The position numbers and the translations under genes are program-made. Shown here piece by piece: positions 7,587 to 14,639 of a stretch of DNA of 23,755 nt; the first letter of the stretch is position 1, and every line of letters begins with the position of its first letter. The notes under the pieces are model-generated. The model was not told the origin of the DNA, searched no databases, and was given only the letters and a program-made list of their open reading frames with translations. The stretch comes from Minisyncoccota bacterium (GTDB taxonomy: Bacteria; Patescibacteriota; Minisyncoccia; Phycocordibacterales; UBA5272), in contig JALHNF010000004.1 of NCBI GenBank assembly GCA_022843645.1, positions 1-23,755 on the forward strand, in the 5' to 3' direction.

Positions 7587-7676
7587 TGCTACACCTGGAG
7601 AAGGGTCATTACCTCGTTTTTATTTACAAAAACACTTTCATTGTTAGTTGTGTTTCTATAATCTCCAGGTGTAGCA
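7587..7676. repeat. 15-bp perfect inverted repeat upstream of recombinase
   Basis: TGCTACACCTGGAGA (7587-7601) and its exact reverse complement (7662-7676) flank 60 bases. The left arm ends 13 bases before the GTG start of the recombinase. A TATAAT box (7657-7662) touches the right arm. A 9-base partial copy, ggtgtagca, lies at 9042-9050 directly upstream of the 281-aa gene. Each arm also shares the pattern CTACnnnTGGAG with the attachment core at 5853-5865. Possible roles are an operator pair, a recombinase binding site or a small invertible segment. Confidence 0.7.
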
Positions 7677-7923
7677 TTTGTATTTTATCACGGGTGTGAA
7701 TACTGTTTTATTTTAATTTTTTGAGAAGGAAATCCCACAGCCCCCCTTACCCCCCCCAGAGATACTGAGTGATAAAGGAGTATGTGAGAAACCCAGTCAT
7801 CTTTTAATTTTCGTCGTGAGGTTTCTCCCACCCTTGTGATTTTATTTCTAATAAGAGATGGCTCACAAGGCTCGCCCCACCATTCTCTTATGCTGTGAGG
7901 GTCATTTACAGACCCTGAGTTAT
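7677..7923 (-). other. 247-base non-coding leader with hairpins and a G-rich tract
   Basis: No convincing gene is seen. The minus strand carries runs of eight, six and three G (complement of 7750-7757, 7741-7746 and 7734-7736), unusual in this AT-rich stretch and able in principle to form a G-quadruplex. Stems are gagaaacc/ggtttctc (7786-7793 with 7820-7827), ataagagatgg/ccattctcttat (7851-7861 with 7880-7891, one bulge) and agggtc/gaccct (about 7898-7916). The region lies between the 60-aa gene and the recombinase, both on the minus strand. Confidence 0.5.
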
Positions 7924-8106
7924 TTACTTGCCTGCAGACAACTCAGGATATGCAATTTCTAGTTTGAGACTCTCCACGAGTCCTGTAAGAACTAAAACAC
8001 CAATCCTATTCAACTCCTCGGGTGACAAAGACGACACTAAAACACCCCCGTAGTTTTTGGTGAGGCATTTTTTGAGGTCTTCAATTGCATTTCCGCTGAG
8101 CTTCAT
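7924..8106 (-). CDS. 60-aa hypothetical protein
   Basis: A small protein, MKLSGNAIEDLKKCL..., predicted to be mostly helical. It resembles in style the short plasmid- and island-borne proteins of CPR genomes with an 'ELNRIGVLVLTGLVESL' helix, but I do not recognise a family. The ATG has no obvious Shine-Dalgarno. It lies between two other minus-strand island genes, downstream of the palindrome at 8164-8185. A role in regulation or island maintenance is only a guess. Confidence 0.5.
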   Translation of the reverse strand: MKLSGNAIEDLKKCLTKNYGGVLVSSLSPEELNRIGVLVLTGLVESLKLEIAYPELSAGK

Positions 8107-8163
8107 TAACTTAGAGTAATCTGTGGGGTGTTGAGTTTTGTGACATTAATTTTTGACTTCCGT

Positions 8164-8185
8164 TTTTTGTATCCGGATACAAAAA
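8164..8185. repeat. 22-bp perfect palindrome with GTATCCGGATAC core (copy 2)
   Basis: TTTTTGTATCC (8164-8174) is followed by its exact reverse complement (8175-8185). It lies in the gap upstream of the 60-aa gene and just past the end of the 281-aa gene. It could be a dimeric regulator's operator or part of a terminator. Related copies are at 6171-6186 and 9601-9619. Confidence 0.7.
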
Positions 8186-8207
8186 CCCCAGCTTTCTACT
8201 GAGGTTT
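8181..8207 (-). terminator. Rho-independent terminator of the 281-aa gene
   Basis: Read on the minus strand, cctcag pairs with ctgggg (one T-G wobble) around a 7-base loop and is followed by TTTTT. It overlaps the last bases of the gene ending at 8196. Confidence 0.6.
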
Positions 8208-9041
8208 CTTGTTCGATTTACTTGCTTTTAAAAGGTTTTTACGAGCCCTGAGTCTTTGATTTGCCTTTCTTAGGCGGTTGTTGCTCCGGACTAAATCCTT
8301 CGGGTCGTCACTTTCTTCAATGGTCATCACTAGATTTTTGTAAGTGTTTTTTTCTTTAATAGCTTTACCATTATCTATGTATTCATAATACGTGCCGTGT
8401 GCCTGTAAGAGCTTTCTTTTTTTGTGTAGCTTAGAACTTCGCATGGAGTTCTTGCTTTGTTTTAGTAAGGCAAGAAAGTTTAGGTATCTTGGGTCAGTTA
8501 TTCTACCTTTTGAATGTGCAAGTCCCAGACTATTTCTTTTTATCTCCTTTAGAAATTGTTTCTCGGTGGTAGTCAAAGGGTAGCCAGGAATCATAGCTTC
8601 GTTTTTGAGTAGTCGCAGTAGTGATTCCAGTGAGTATGTTACTTCCCAGTTTGGTTTTTTGTTATATAGAACCCAGTATTCTACATAATCATAGAAACAT
8701 ACTTCGAGTCCAAAATCATTTAAGATACTTAGAATCTTAAAACCAAACTCGTCCTTCTTGGCAGTGTCATTTTTGAACTTATCGAGAAGAAATTCCGACT
8801 CTGTGATATCCATGGACCGATGTTTGCCATCAATAACATACTCTTTGTCTCCGTTTATCATGTCTTTGTCTGGGTCCAGTCCTTCTATTGTGTACTCATT
8901 TTGAAGGGCTGTAATTCTGTCAAAAAAGTCTTTATCGTTTTCAAGAAAGTCTACTTGCTCAAGTCGCAGTTTCTTTCTTGTCTCTAGTTGAGCAATTTCT
9001 TTATTTATTGCTGGAGTTAATATGTCGGTTATAAGGCCCAT
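8196..9041 (-). CDS. 281-aa hypothetical island protein
   Basis: I do not recognise this protein. It begins with an amphipathic helix and a coiled-coil-like stretch (INKEIAQLETRKKLRLEQVDFLEN), has a mixed middle part, and ends in a very basic tail (LRKANQRLRARKNLLKASKSNKKPQ) that could bind nucleic acid. It has no membrane segments. The start codon is directly preceded by the sequence TGCTACACC, which is part of the 15-bp inverted repeat found before the recombinase, so both genes may be controlled by the same factor. It is divergent from the 155-aa gene. A replication or DNA-binding role is possible but not shown. Confidence 0.65.
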   Translation of the reverse strand: MGLITDILTPAINKEIAQLETRKKLRLEQVDFLENDKDFFDRITALQNEYTIEGLDPDKDMINGDKEYVIDGKHRSMDITESEFLLDKFKNDTAKKDEFGFKILSILNDFGLEVCFYDYVEYWVLYNKKPNWEVTYSLESLLRLLKNEAMIPGYPLTTTEKQFLKEIKRNSLGLAHSKGRITDPRYLNFLALLKQSKNSMRSSKLHKKRKLLQAHGTYYEYIDNGKAIKEKNTYKNLVMTIEESDDPKDLVRSNNRLRKANQRLRARKNLLKASKSNKKPQ

Positions 9042-9110
9042 GGTGTAGCAATTGAATTATGTTTCTATGGTAGCGCTTTTCAAATATTTTGTCCCTGATA
9101 CATTTAAAAT

Positions 9111-9578
9111 ATGGAAGACGAGAAACAATTAAATGGAAGCGAGCAGGTGGTCGTAGAAGCTTCAAAACCATGCTTTAACGCCCTCAAGCACGGTATTTTG
9201 AGTGTCAGTACTACAGCCTACGAAAAGGTCGATTATGAGGCTATGTATGCGGAATTTGAGACTCACTTTCAACCACAGAACATACTCGAAAAGATACTTC
9301 TTGAGAGGATAGTTTTGTCGTATATAAAGCTAGCACGCATCAACAAAGCAGAAGCAGAGTTGATGTTATCTGAGCTTGACCCTTCGGTTATACGAAATGA
9401 TTTAGATTTGGTATCTACGTACACGATAGAGAAACAAGGATACAAGAAAACTATTTCAACTGACACAGCTACAAAACTTGATGTGTATGCAAGGTACGAA
9501 ACATCGACCGAAAACAGAATGTACAAAGCTATAAACACACTCATCAGTCTTAGGAGTAATCCTGCTTTAGTTCAATAA
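9111..9578 (+). CDS. 155-aa 'NALKHG' protein associated with mobile elements
   Basis: The segment SKPCFNALKHGILS followed by a helical region (ILEKILLERIVLSYIKLARINKAEAELM) and a late helix carrying YARYETSTENRMYKAINTL matches a style of small proteins found next to recombinases and transposases in many bacteria (N-x-L-K-H-G, then a 'E-x-L-x-E-R-I' helix, then a 'R-Y-E-x-x-x-E-R-x-x-x-K' helix). Their function is unknown. The ATG at 9111 lies in a 69-base divergent gap with the 281-aa gene and has no Shine-Dalgarno. The gene is followed by a copy of the GTATCC-type palindrome. Confidence 0.65.
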   Translation: MEDEKQLNGSEQVVVEASKPCFNALKHGILSVSTTAYEKVDYEAMYAEFETHFQPQNILEKILLERIVLSYIKLARINKAEAELMLSELDPSVIRNDLDLVSTYTIEKQGYKKTISTDTATKLDVYARYETSTENRMYKAINTLISLRSNPALVQ

Positions 9579-9600
9579 AGTAGCTGTTTTGCCAAACGGA

Positions 9601-9619
9601 TTTTGTATCTGGATACAAA
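9601..9619. repeat. GTATCCGGATAC-type palindrome, copy 3 (imperfect)
   Basis: The string ttttgtatctggatacaaa differs by one base (T for C at 9610) from the copies at 6171 and 8165. It lies 22 bases after the stop of the 155-aa gene and before a structured intergenic segment. Confidence 0.55.
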
Positions 9620-9690
9620 CTAAGTTGAATAATGGTAGGGAAGTGTTACTATTTTATAGTTAGTCACAACTGAATATGAAGTAGCCTAAA

Positions 9691-9825
9691 CCATCGAGTA
9701 ATCGGTGGCATGGTGAATAAATTGTCCGCTTAGACATAAAGAACCCATCATATGGGGTGTCTAAGCGGCCGTATCTGGAAACGGATATGGAAGACGAAAG
9801 TCTTCACCTGTGTGGTGGGCTTTTT
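9691..9825 (+). ncRNA. candidate structured RNA or leader with serial hairpins
   Basis: The 294-base gap 9579-9872 contains four clear stems in series. H1 is ccatcga/tcggtgg with a GTAA loop (9691-9708). H2 is an 11-bp perfect stem ccgcttagaca/tgtctaagcgg (9726-9736 with 9758-9768) holding an inner cccat/atggg stem. H3 is ccgtatc/gatatgg (9769-9775 with 9784-9790). H4 is aagac/gtctt with a GAAA loop (9791-9804). A last stem, cacc/ggtg (9805-9817), precedes a TTTTT run and can extend by pairing with bases of H4, so H4 and a terminator could be alternatives. A TATAGT box at 9655-9660 may be its promoter. No known riboswitch class was recognised. It may be an attenuator for the gene at 9873 or an independent RNA. 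Confidence 0.5.
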
Positions 9826-9872
9826 GCGTCTCACTATAGAGGTATTACTAATAGACGCAATATTTTTAATTT

Positions 9873-10400
9873 ATGAGTGAGCAGGTAAGTGTAAAACCAA
9901 CTACAAAAATTTGTAGCCATTGCCAGACAGCGGTCCCTTTAAAAGCAACTAGATGTCCTCAATGTCAGGGTGACTTGAGGAGCTGGATTAATCAAAACCC
10001 TTTCTCTACATTCTTTCTTGTATTTTTAGTTTTACCCATTGTTGTATCTTTGTCTCTATCAAGTATGCAACCTGCAACAGTTGTATCTCCAGAAGAAAGT
10101 ATTGCAAATGTAAAAGAATCAATTGCTTTTAAGATTGGAAGGCACTATGGAGAAAGAGTTCCATTGAAGTCTCCATCAACTGCAGATTACGAACGGCCAA
10201 CAGTTGCACAAGACCCTAAGGACAAGAATGTGTTTGAAGTATCATCATACGTAGATAGTCAAAATGGCTTTGGAGCTATGGTGAGAAGTTACTGGTCAGT
10301 AACTTTGAAATATACAGGTAAGGATATTGAGGCTGAGATGGTAAATGAGAAAAACTGGAAGGTTGTCGAGTTCGTATTTGATGGCAAGAAAGTGAAATAA
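9873..10400 (+). CDS. zinc-ribbon single-pass membrane protein
   Basis: A 175-residue protein. The N-terminal zinc ribbon has two CxxC knuckles (ICSHCQ and RCPQCQ, about residues 14-35). A single transmembrane helix follows (about residues 45-66). The C-terminal part of about 105 residues has a small beta-rich look (FEVSSYVDSQNGFGAMVRSYWSVTLKYTGK...). With the ribbon first, the N-terminus is probably cytosolic and the C-terminal domain outside. The function is unknown. It is 3 bases upstream of the HsdR_N-type gene, so both should be on one transcript, possibly under the structured leader at 9691-9825. Confidence 0.7.
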   Translation: MSEQVSVKPTTKICSHCQTAVPLKATRCPQCQGDLRSWINQNPFSTFFLVFLVLPIVVSLSLSSMQPATVVSPEESIANVKESIAFKIGRHYGERVPLKSPSTADYERPTVAQDPKDKNVFEVSSYVDSQNGFGAMVRSYWSVTLKYTGKDIEAEMVNEKNWKVVEFVFDGKKVK

Positions 10401-10403
10401 TAT

Positions 10404-11165
10404 ATGGCAACTCAAACCCAACTCTCTGAGTTCCATAAGAAGCTCAAAGTCTATAGTAAGCAATACATGCGCAAGCAGTATAACGACCTCGATGAGTCTG
10501 CAACCCGACTCATGATTAATAGTCTTCTCACTACTGTACTTGGCTACAAAGAACTTGAAGAGATAAAGACTGAGTACAGAATTAGAGGTGAATATGCAGA
10601 CTACATTGTACAACTCAACAGAAAGAAACAATTCGTTGTTGAAGTAAAAGCAATACAACTGGACCTCTCAGAGAAGCACTTACGACAAAGTGTATCCTAT
10701 GCAGCAAACGAAGGTATCGACTGGATAATTCTTACCAATGGTAAAACAGTCGAACTGTATAGAGTCATATTTGCAAAACCAATTACAACAAAGAAAATAT
10801 TTAGCTTCGACCTTACTGACGAGAAGCAACTTAAAGCTTCATCTGAGTTCCTATATTACCTTACCAAGAAGAGTGTCTTGAAAGACGAGCTCGATAACTT
10901 CTACGCTCGATTTGAAGCTCTGGAGCCCTCTGTGTTAGCTACAAACTTGTATGCAGTAGAAAACATTCGATTCTTGAAACGAGTCCTTAAGTACAAGACA
11001 GGGCTTTCGTTTAATGAAGAAGACATCCTCAAATCTGTACACCAGATTATTACTTTGAAGATTGAGTCAGTGTGTCCTAAAGCGCCACTTATGTTGTTCA
11101 AGAAGGTGAAGAAGGTTGTTAAGGATGTTGTGGTGGGTGAGGAGATGGAGAGGAAGGAGGCTTAG
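10404..11165 (+). CDS. HsdR_N-type PD-(D/E)xK nuclease-fold protein
   Basis: A 253-residue protein resembling the stand-alone N-terminal domain of type I restriction R subunits. Landmarks are the helix ESATRLMINSLLTTVLGYKE, the strand GEYADYIVQLN with D66, and VVEVKA with E80 and K82, together a D-x(13)-ExK nuclease signature. The following YAANEGIDWIILTNGKTVELYRV segment is also typical of the family. No helicase domain is attached, unlike HsdR. Such short proteins occur widely in mobile islands and may cut or bind DNA in host defence; activity here is unproven. It is coupled to the zinc-ribbon membrane gene upstream. Confidence 0.75.
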   Translation: MATQTQLSEFHKKLKVYSKQYMRKQYNDLDESATRLMINSLLTTVLGYKELEEIKTEYRIRGEYADYIVQLNRKKQFVVEVKAIQLDLSEKHLRQSVSYAANEGIDWIILTNGKTVELYRVIFAKPITTKKIFSFDLTDEKQLKASSEFLYYLTKKSVLKDELDNFYARFEALEPSVLATNLYAVENIRFLKRVLKYKTGLSFNEEDILKSVHQIITLKIESVCPKAPLMLFKKVKKVVKDVVVGEEMERKEA

Positions 11166-11333
11166 TGACACCCAGAAAAATAGTCTTTAATGTGTTGCAA
11201 TAACTGAAGTAATAGTTGTGTATATTTACAATAAATTCTTATGTAATGAGTATAAGGCATTCCAGTGCTTCTTTCATAAAATACCTTATTTATAAAGGCT
11301 TTTCTTATGTAATAAACATGATATCATTACACC
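11166..11333 (+). promoter_or_regulatory. 168-base intergenic region with a 12-bp direct repeat
   Basis: TTCTTATGTAAT occurs at 11236-11247 and 11302-11313. Partly inverted strings (gtataaggcat, then taccttat) lie between the two copies. The right copy is about 20 bases before the ATG of the AlbA_2 gene, so these may be operator sites for that operon. No terminator was recognised. Confidence 0.35.
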
Positions 11334-12791
11334 ATGGCTAAAACATGGGAAAAAAGATGCTTAGATTTACTAGCTAAAAGTATTCTTCCTGCAAACTCAC
11401 AAGAATTAAATGAAATAGACTGGAAACAAGATGTTTCGAGTAGTAATGAAAACATAGCTAAACATCTTTCTGCTTTTTCAAACTATCCAGGTGGGGGATA
11501 TATGGTTTTTGGTGTAGATGATAAAGGGGTTATCATTGGTATTGATAAGGACAAGACTGACGATATTCTCAAAAAACTCGGCAACATTGCTCGTAGTAAT
11601 CTTGAACCACAAATAGCTTTGGAACATTCTATTTTAACCATACAAGGAAAAACAGTTCTTGGTGTTTGTATTTCAGAGTCTATTCATAAACCTGTACACC
11701 TAAAATCAGGAACTATTCACGATGCTTACACAAGAAGTGCAGGGCAGTCACGAAAACTTTCTAAAGAAGAGATTCAAAAAATGCTAGCAGTGTCTCAAGG
11801 TCTTACTTTTGAGAACAGATTGTATCCAGATATATTTCAAATTGAAGATGTTATTTCGAAACTCGATTATGTAACATATTTTGACCTCACGGGCACCAAG
11901 CAGCCTACTAGTCAAAGTGAGATTATGAAAGTGTTTGAGTCAGAGTTGTTACTCAAAAAACGTGAGGATGGATACCAGATGACTAATCTTGGTATTTTAC
12001 TTTTTGCTAAAAACCTAGATGACTTCAAAGAGCTAAAAAGAAAAGCACCTCGGGTAATTGTGTACGAGGGTAAAAATAGAGTAAATGCTATCAAAAAACA
12101 AAATGAAGGAAAGTTGGGGTACGCGGCTGGATTCACTCGTTTGATTGAATATGTAAATACTCTTCTTCCATCAAATGAAGTTATACAGCAGGCTCTTAGA
12201 AAAGAGGTCCGTATGTATCCAGAGCGTGCTATTCGTGAGTTGATTGCGAATGCATTAATACACCAAGATTTTGATGTATCGGGTGCGGGAGTTACTGTCG
12301 AGATATTCGATGACCGAATAGAAATTACAAATCCGGGTAAACCTTTCGTTGAAGTAAATCGCCTCATGGATTTACCGCCACGCTCTCGTAATGAGAAACT
12401 TGCTTCACTTATGCGAAGATTGCACATTTGTGAAGAGCTTGGAAGTGGTATTGATAAAGTTGTTTTTGAGTGCGAGCTATATCAACTCCCGGCACCACTT
12501 TTTGAGACCAAAGAAGAAAACATGGTTGCAACCTTATATTCACAGCAAACACTCACGAAGATGGATAAGAAGGACCGTATCCGAGCATGTTATTTACACG
12601 CATCACTCAAACATGTTTCTGGAGAAATCACCACCAACGAATCTATTCGTACAAGATTTAATATACCCGATAGTAATTACCCTATTGCGTCGAAGATTCT
12701 CAAAGAAACAATGGAGGCAGGATTGGTAAAACCGAAAGACCCAGACAGTAAGTCGAAAAAACATTCACAATATGTACCGTTCTGGGCTTAG
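11334..12791 (+). CDS. AlbA_2 (Schlafen-type) / HATPase_c_4 protein
   Basis: A 485-residue protein of the 'putative transcriptional regulator/ATP-dependent helicase RecG-related' type. The N-terminal AlbA_2 domain shows WKQDVSSSNENIAKHLSAFSN and GGYMVFGVDDKGVIIG (about residues 20-70). A central linker follows, then the HATPase_c_4 C-terminal part with YPERAIRELIANALIHQDF, IEITNPGKP and RRLHICEELGSGIDKV. The last part looks like a winged-helix tail. Such proteins are implicated in nucleic-acid regulation and in phage defence. The gene is 22 bases upstream of a trypsin-like protease gene, so the two probably work together. No Shine-Dalgarno is seen. Confidence 0.82.
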   Translation: MAKTWEKRCLDLLAKSILPANSQELNEIDWKQDVSSSNENIAKHLSAFSNYPGGGYMVFGVDDKGVIIGIDKDKTDDILKKLGNIARSNLEPQIALEHSILTIQGKTVLGVCISESIHKPVHLKSGTIHDAYTRSAGQSRKLSKEEIQKMLAVSQGLTFENRLYPDIFQIEDVISKLDYVTYFDLTGTKQPTSQSEIMKVFESELLLKKREDGYQMTNLGILLFAKNLDDFKELKRKAPRVIVYEGKNRVNAIKKQNEGKLGYAAGFTRLIEYVNTLLPSNEVIQQALRKEVRMYPERAIRELIANALIHQDFDVSGAGVTVEIFDDRIEITNPGKPFVEVNRLMDLPPRSRNEKLASLMRRLHICEELGSGIDKVVFECELYQLPAPLFETKEENMVATLYSQQTLTKMDKKDRIRACYLHASLKHVSGEITTNESIRTRFNIPDSNYPIASKILKETMEAGLVKPKDPDSKSKKHSQYVPFWA

Positions 12792-12813
12792 GAATGGTCG
12801 TTAAAGTGAAACG

Positions 12814-13731
12814 ATGTCAGTCTCTAAATCTGGATTTTCAAAAGAACCAAGCTCAAAAGTAATGCCATCATCTGGAAGTGATATCTATAATTTAGTTTTT
12901 AGACTTTTGAGCAATGGACACAATGGCGCTGTAAAAAGCTCTGGTACTTGTATTGTGATTGCCCCGAGTGTTGCTATTACCGCAAAGCACGTTGTAGAAG
13001 ACTTCCTGACGACTTTTGGTCATACAACAAATGAACACGGAGAAATTCAGCCTAACTTCTCTTTATGGGCAATACAAATTACGAACGATGATGACCTTTA
13101 TGCAGTATGGGATGTTGTGGGTATCTGGACTTCTCCACATACAGATATAGCCTACTTGCAGTTTCTTCCTCATAACGAAACTGCAAAAAAGAAAATGGGA
13201 GGAGTTAATATGCAACCTGTTCTTAGTATTTTCCCCCCTGAAATTGGCTCTCGTGTAGTTGGTTTCGGTTATCATAGTAAATCGGGACACGAAACTATTG
13301 AAATTGGTATAGACAAAACTCGTCACATATCAATTCAAGATGAACCAACTACAAGTGTAGGAGAAGTTATTGACATTTATCCAGAACGACGTGACAGTAC
13401 ATTACTAAATTTTCCTTCCTATCGAGTTAATTTCAAATCTAAAGGCGGGATGAGTGGTGGTCCAGTATTTAACGATGCGGGACATCTCTGTGGGTTAATC
13501 ACAAGAAGTTGGGAGCTCGAGGACGGAGACGTAAATGGACACATAGCTTATGTGGCAAGCCTTTGGCCAATGCTCGGGGCAGTGGTAGGAATTAACCGCG
13601 GTGGAGTTTATCCCGTAGAAAGTCTTTATCCGGCTTTGGAGCTTGCCCGAGATGGAATAATATCGGCACCAGGTTGGGAAAGAATTGTTTTTGATGCTAA
13701 TTTAAACACTGTTAATTTAAAAAGAGAGTAA
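12814..13731 (+). CDS. trypsin-like serine protease without signal peptide
   Basis: A 305-residue protein with the chymotrypsin-fold catalytic triad: H59 in ITAKHVV, D111 in HTDIAYLQF and S214 in GGMSGGPVF. The N-terminus is polar and lacks a signal peptide or membrane helix, so the protease is probably cytosolic, unlike DegP-type envelope proteases; no PDZ domain is seen. Cytosolic trypsin-like proteases are known effectors in bacterial conflict systems. The gene directly follows the AlbA_2/ATPase gene, which could be a sensor or regulator of it. No cleavage target can be inferred. Confidence 0.8.
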   Translation: MSVSKSGFSKEPSSKVMPSSGSDIYNLVFRLLSNGHNGAVKSSGTCIVIAPSVAITAKHVVEDFLTTFGHTTNEHGEIQPNFSLWAIQITNDDDLYAVWDVVGIWTSPHTDIAYLQFLPHNETAKKKMGGVNMQPVLSIFPPEIGSRVVGFGYHSKSGHETIEIGIDKTRHISIQDEPTTSVGEVIDIYPERRDSTLLNFPSYRVNFKSKGGMSGGPVFNDAGHLCGLITRSWELEDGDVNGHIAYVASLWPMLGAVVGINRGGVYPVESLYPALELARDGIISAPGWERIVFDANLNTVNLKRE

Positions 13732-13822
13732 TTTATTGAAGTGTTACTTGGGTTTGTCTGATAGTTTTTTCCGTACTGCTTCTTTCAATCCTGAAACTAA
13801 GGAAGAGTTGTTTTTACCACAC

Positions 13823-13851
13823 TAGACATATACCCCACTAGGGTATATGAT
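13823..13851 (+). promoter_or_regulatory. promoter with embedded CsoR-type operator
   Basis: TAGACA (13823-13828) and TATGAT (13846-13851) are spaced by exactly 17 bases. The spacer is filled by the dyad ATACCCCactaGGGTAT (13830-13847), which closely resembles known CsoR operators (for example TACCCTACGGGGGTA at B. subtilis copZA). Repressor bound here would block RNA polymerase. The predicted start is about 13858, so the csoR message starting at ATG 13859 would be leaderless. Confidence 0.75.
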
Positions 13852-13858
13852 TATCCTC

Positions 13859-14131
13859 ATGCATGGCATACATAAAGATAATAAAAAGATAGTCAGTCGT
13901 TTGAAACGAATCATGGGGCAATTAAGTGGTGTTGAGAAAATGATACTTGAAGATAAGTACTGTATAGATATTATTACTCAAACAAGCGCCATAAAAAGTG
14001 CTATATCTTCTCTTGAGGATGAAATGCTCCAGAGCCACTTGGCTCATTGTTTACATCAAGAATCTAATAGAGCACACCTCAAAGAAATGCAGGAAGAGAT
14101 TATTAAAGTGTATAAACTCAAAAGAAAGTAA
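13859..14131 (+). CDS. csoR: CsoR-family copper-sensing repressor
   Basis: A 90-residue helical protein of the CsoR/RcnR (DUF156) family: RLKRIMGQLSGVEKMI, then the metal ligands C35 (KYCIDIITQ), H60 and C64 (SHLAHC), the C-H-C set of Cu(I)-sensing CsoR. Copper binding is expected to release DNA and derepress the operon. The frame opens at an ATG at 13847, but that codon lies inside the operator and -10 box; ATG 13859 agrees with the predicted transcription start and the family N-terminus. The three genes downstream are tightly packed and likely under the same promoter. Confidence 0.9.
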   Translation: MHGIHKDNKKIVSRLKRIMGQLSGVEKMILEDKYCIDIITQTSAIKSAISSLEDEMLQSHLAHCLHQESNRAHLKEMQEEIIKVYKLKRK

Positions 14132-14132
14132 T

Positions 14133-14633
14133 ATGAATAAAGAATTGAAGTATGCGTTTCTGATTCATGTTTGTAAATATCTCGGTATTGCTTTAGTAGC
14201 GGGTTCAATTGTTCATGCCGGTACCCTTGGAGGGAGTAGTTTGAAATATGTAGGCTTAATAGTTGTGGGTATTTTGCTTACTGTTCTAGGAAACTATCTA
14301 GAGTATAAGGTGAAAAATATCGCAGTTGGGGGTAGTATCTTGTTCCTTGCAATTGCACTCTCTTTTGGGACAGGAATGCTTTCTGGTGGGATACAGCATT
14401 ATTCTGATAACCCTGCATACGGTTCAATTTTACTATCTCTCGGTTTACTGCTCACCTTCATTTCTCTTGCCTACAAAGACTTCGCCAAAGTAGTTACTCA
14501 AAAGTCTGTTATTACAGTTACAATTATTAGCCTCATTGCCTACCTTCTACTCTCAACAATCGGAGCAAGTCTTGTTTCTCGTGTTCCTGATGATGGTCAT
14601 CATGAGGAAGTTACGACAGTGAATCATAATTAA
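14133..14633 (+). CDS. multi-pass membrane protein of the copper-type operon
   Basis: A 166-residue protein with about five hydrophobic segments (KYLGIALVAGSIVHAG, YVGLIVVGILLTVLG, VGGSILFLAIALSFGTG, SILLSLGLLLTFISLA and VITVTIISLIAYLLLSTIGA). The C-terminus is histidine-rich (HHEEVTTVNHN) and could bind metal. I do not recognise the family. It starts 1 base after the csoR stop; a longer upstream frame overlapping csoR is not needed. Its placement points to copper stress or metal handling at the membrane, but transport is not shown because no P-type ATPase or CopC/D motif is seen. Confidence 0.7.
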   Translation: MNKELKYAFLIHVCKYLGIALVAGSIVHAGTLGGSSLKYVGLIVVGILLTVLGNYLEYKVKNIAVGGSILFLAIALSFGTGMLSGGIQHYSDNPAYGSILLSLGLLLTFISLAYKDFAKVVTQKSVITVTIISLIAYLLLSTIGASLVSRVPDDGHHEEVTTVNHN

Positions 14634-14639
14634 ACATAT

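Noticed and set aside
9680..9720. cyclic di-GMP riboswitch-like string near 'cctaaacca'
   Set aside because: The order of conserved elements does not match: the GACGCAAAGC segment and the second helix of the aptamer are absent.
13847..13858. CsoR start at ATG 13847
   Set aside because: This ATG lies within the operator and the -10 box, upstream of the predicted transcription start; ATG 13859 fits the family length.
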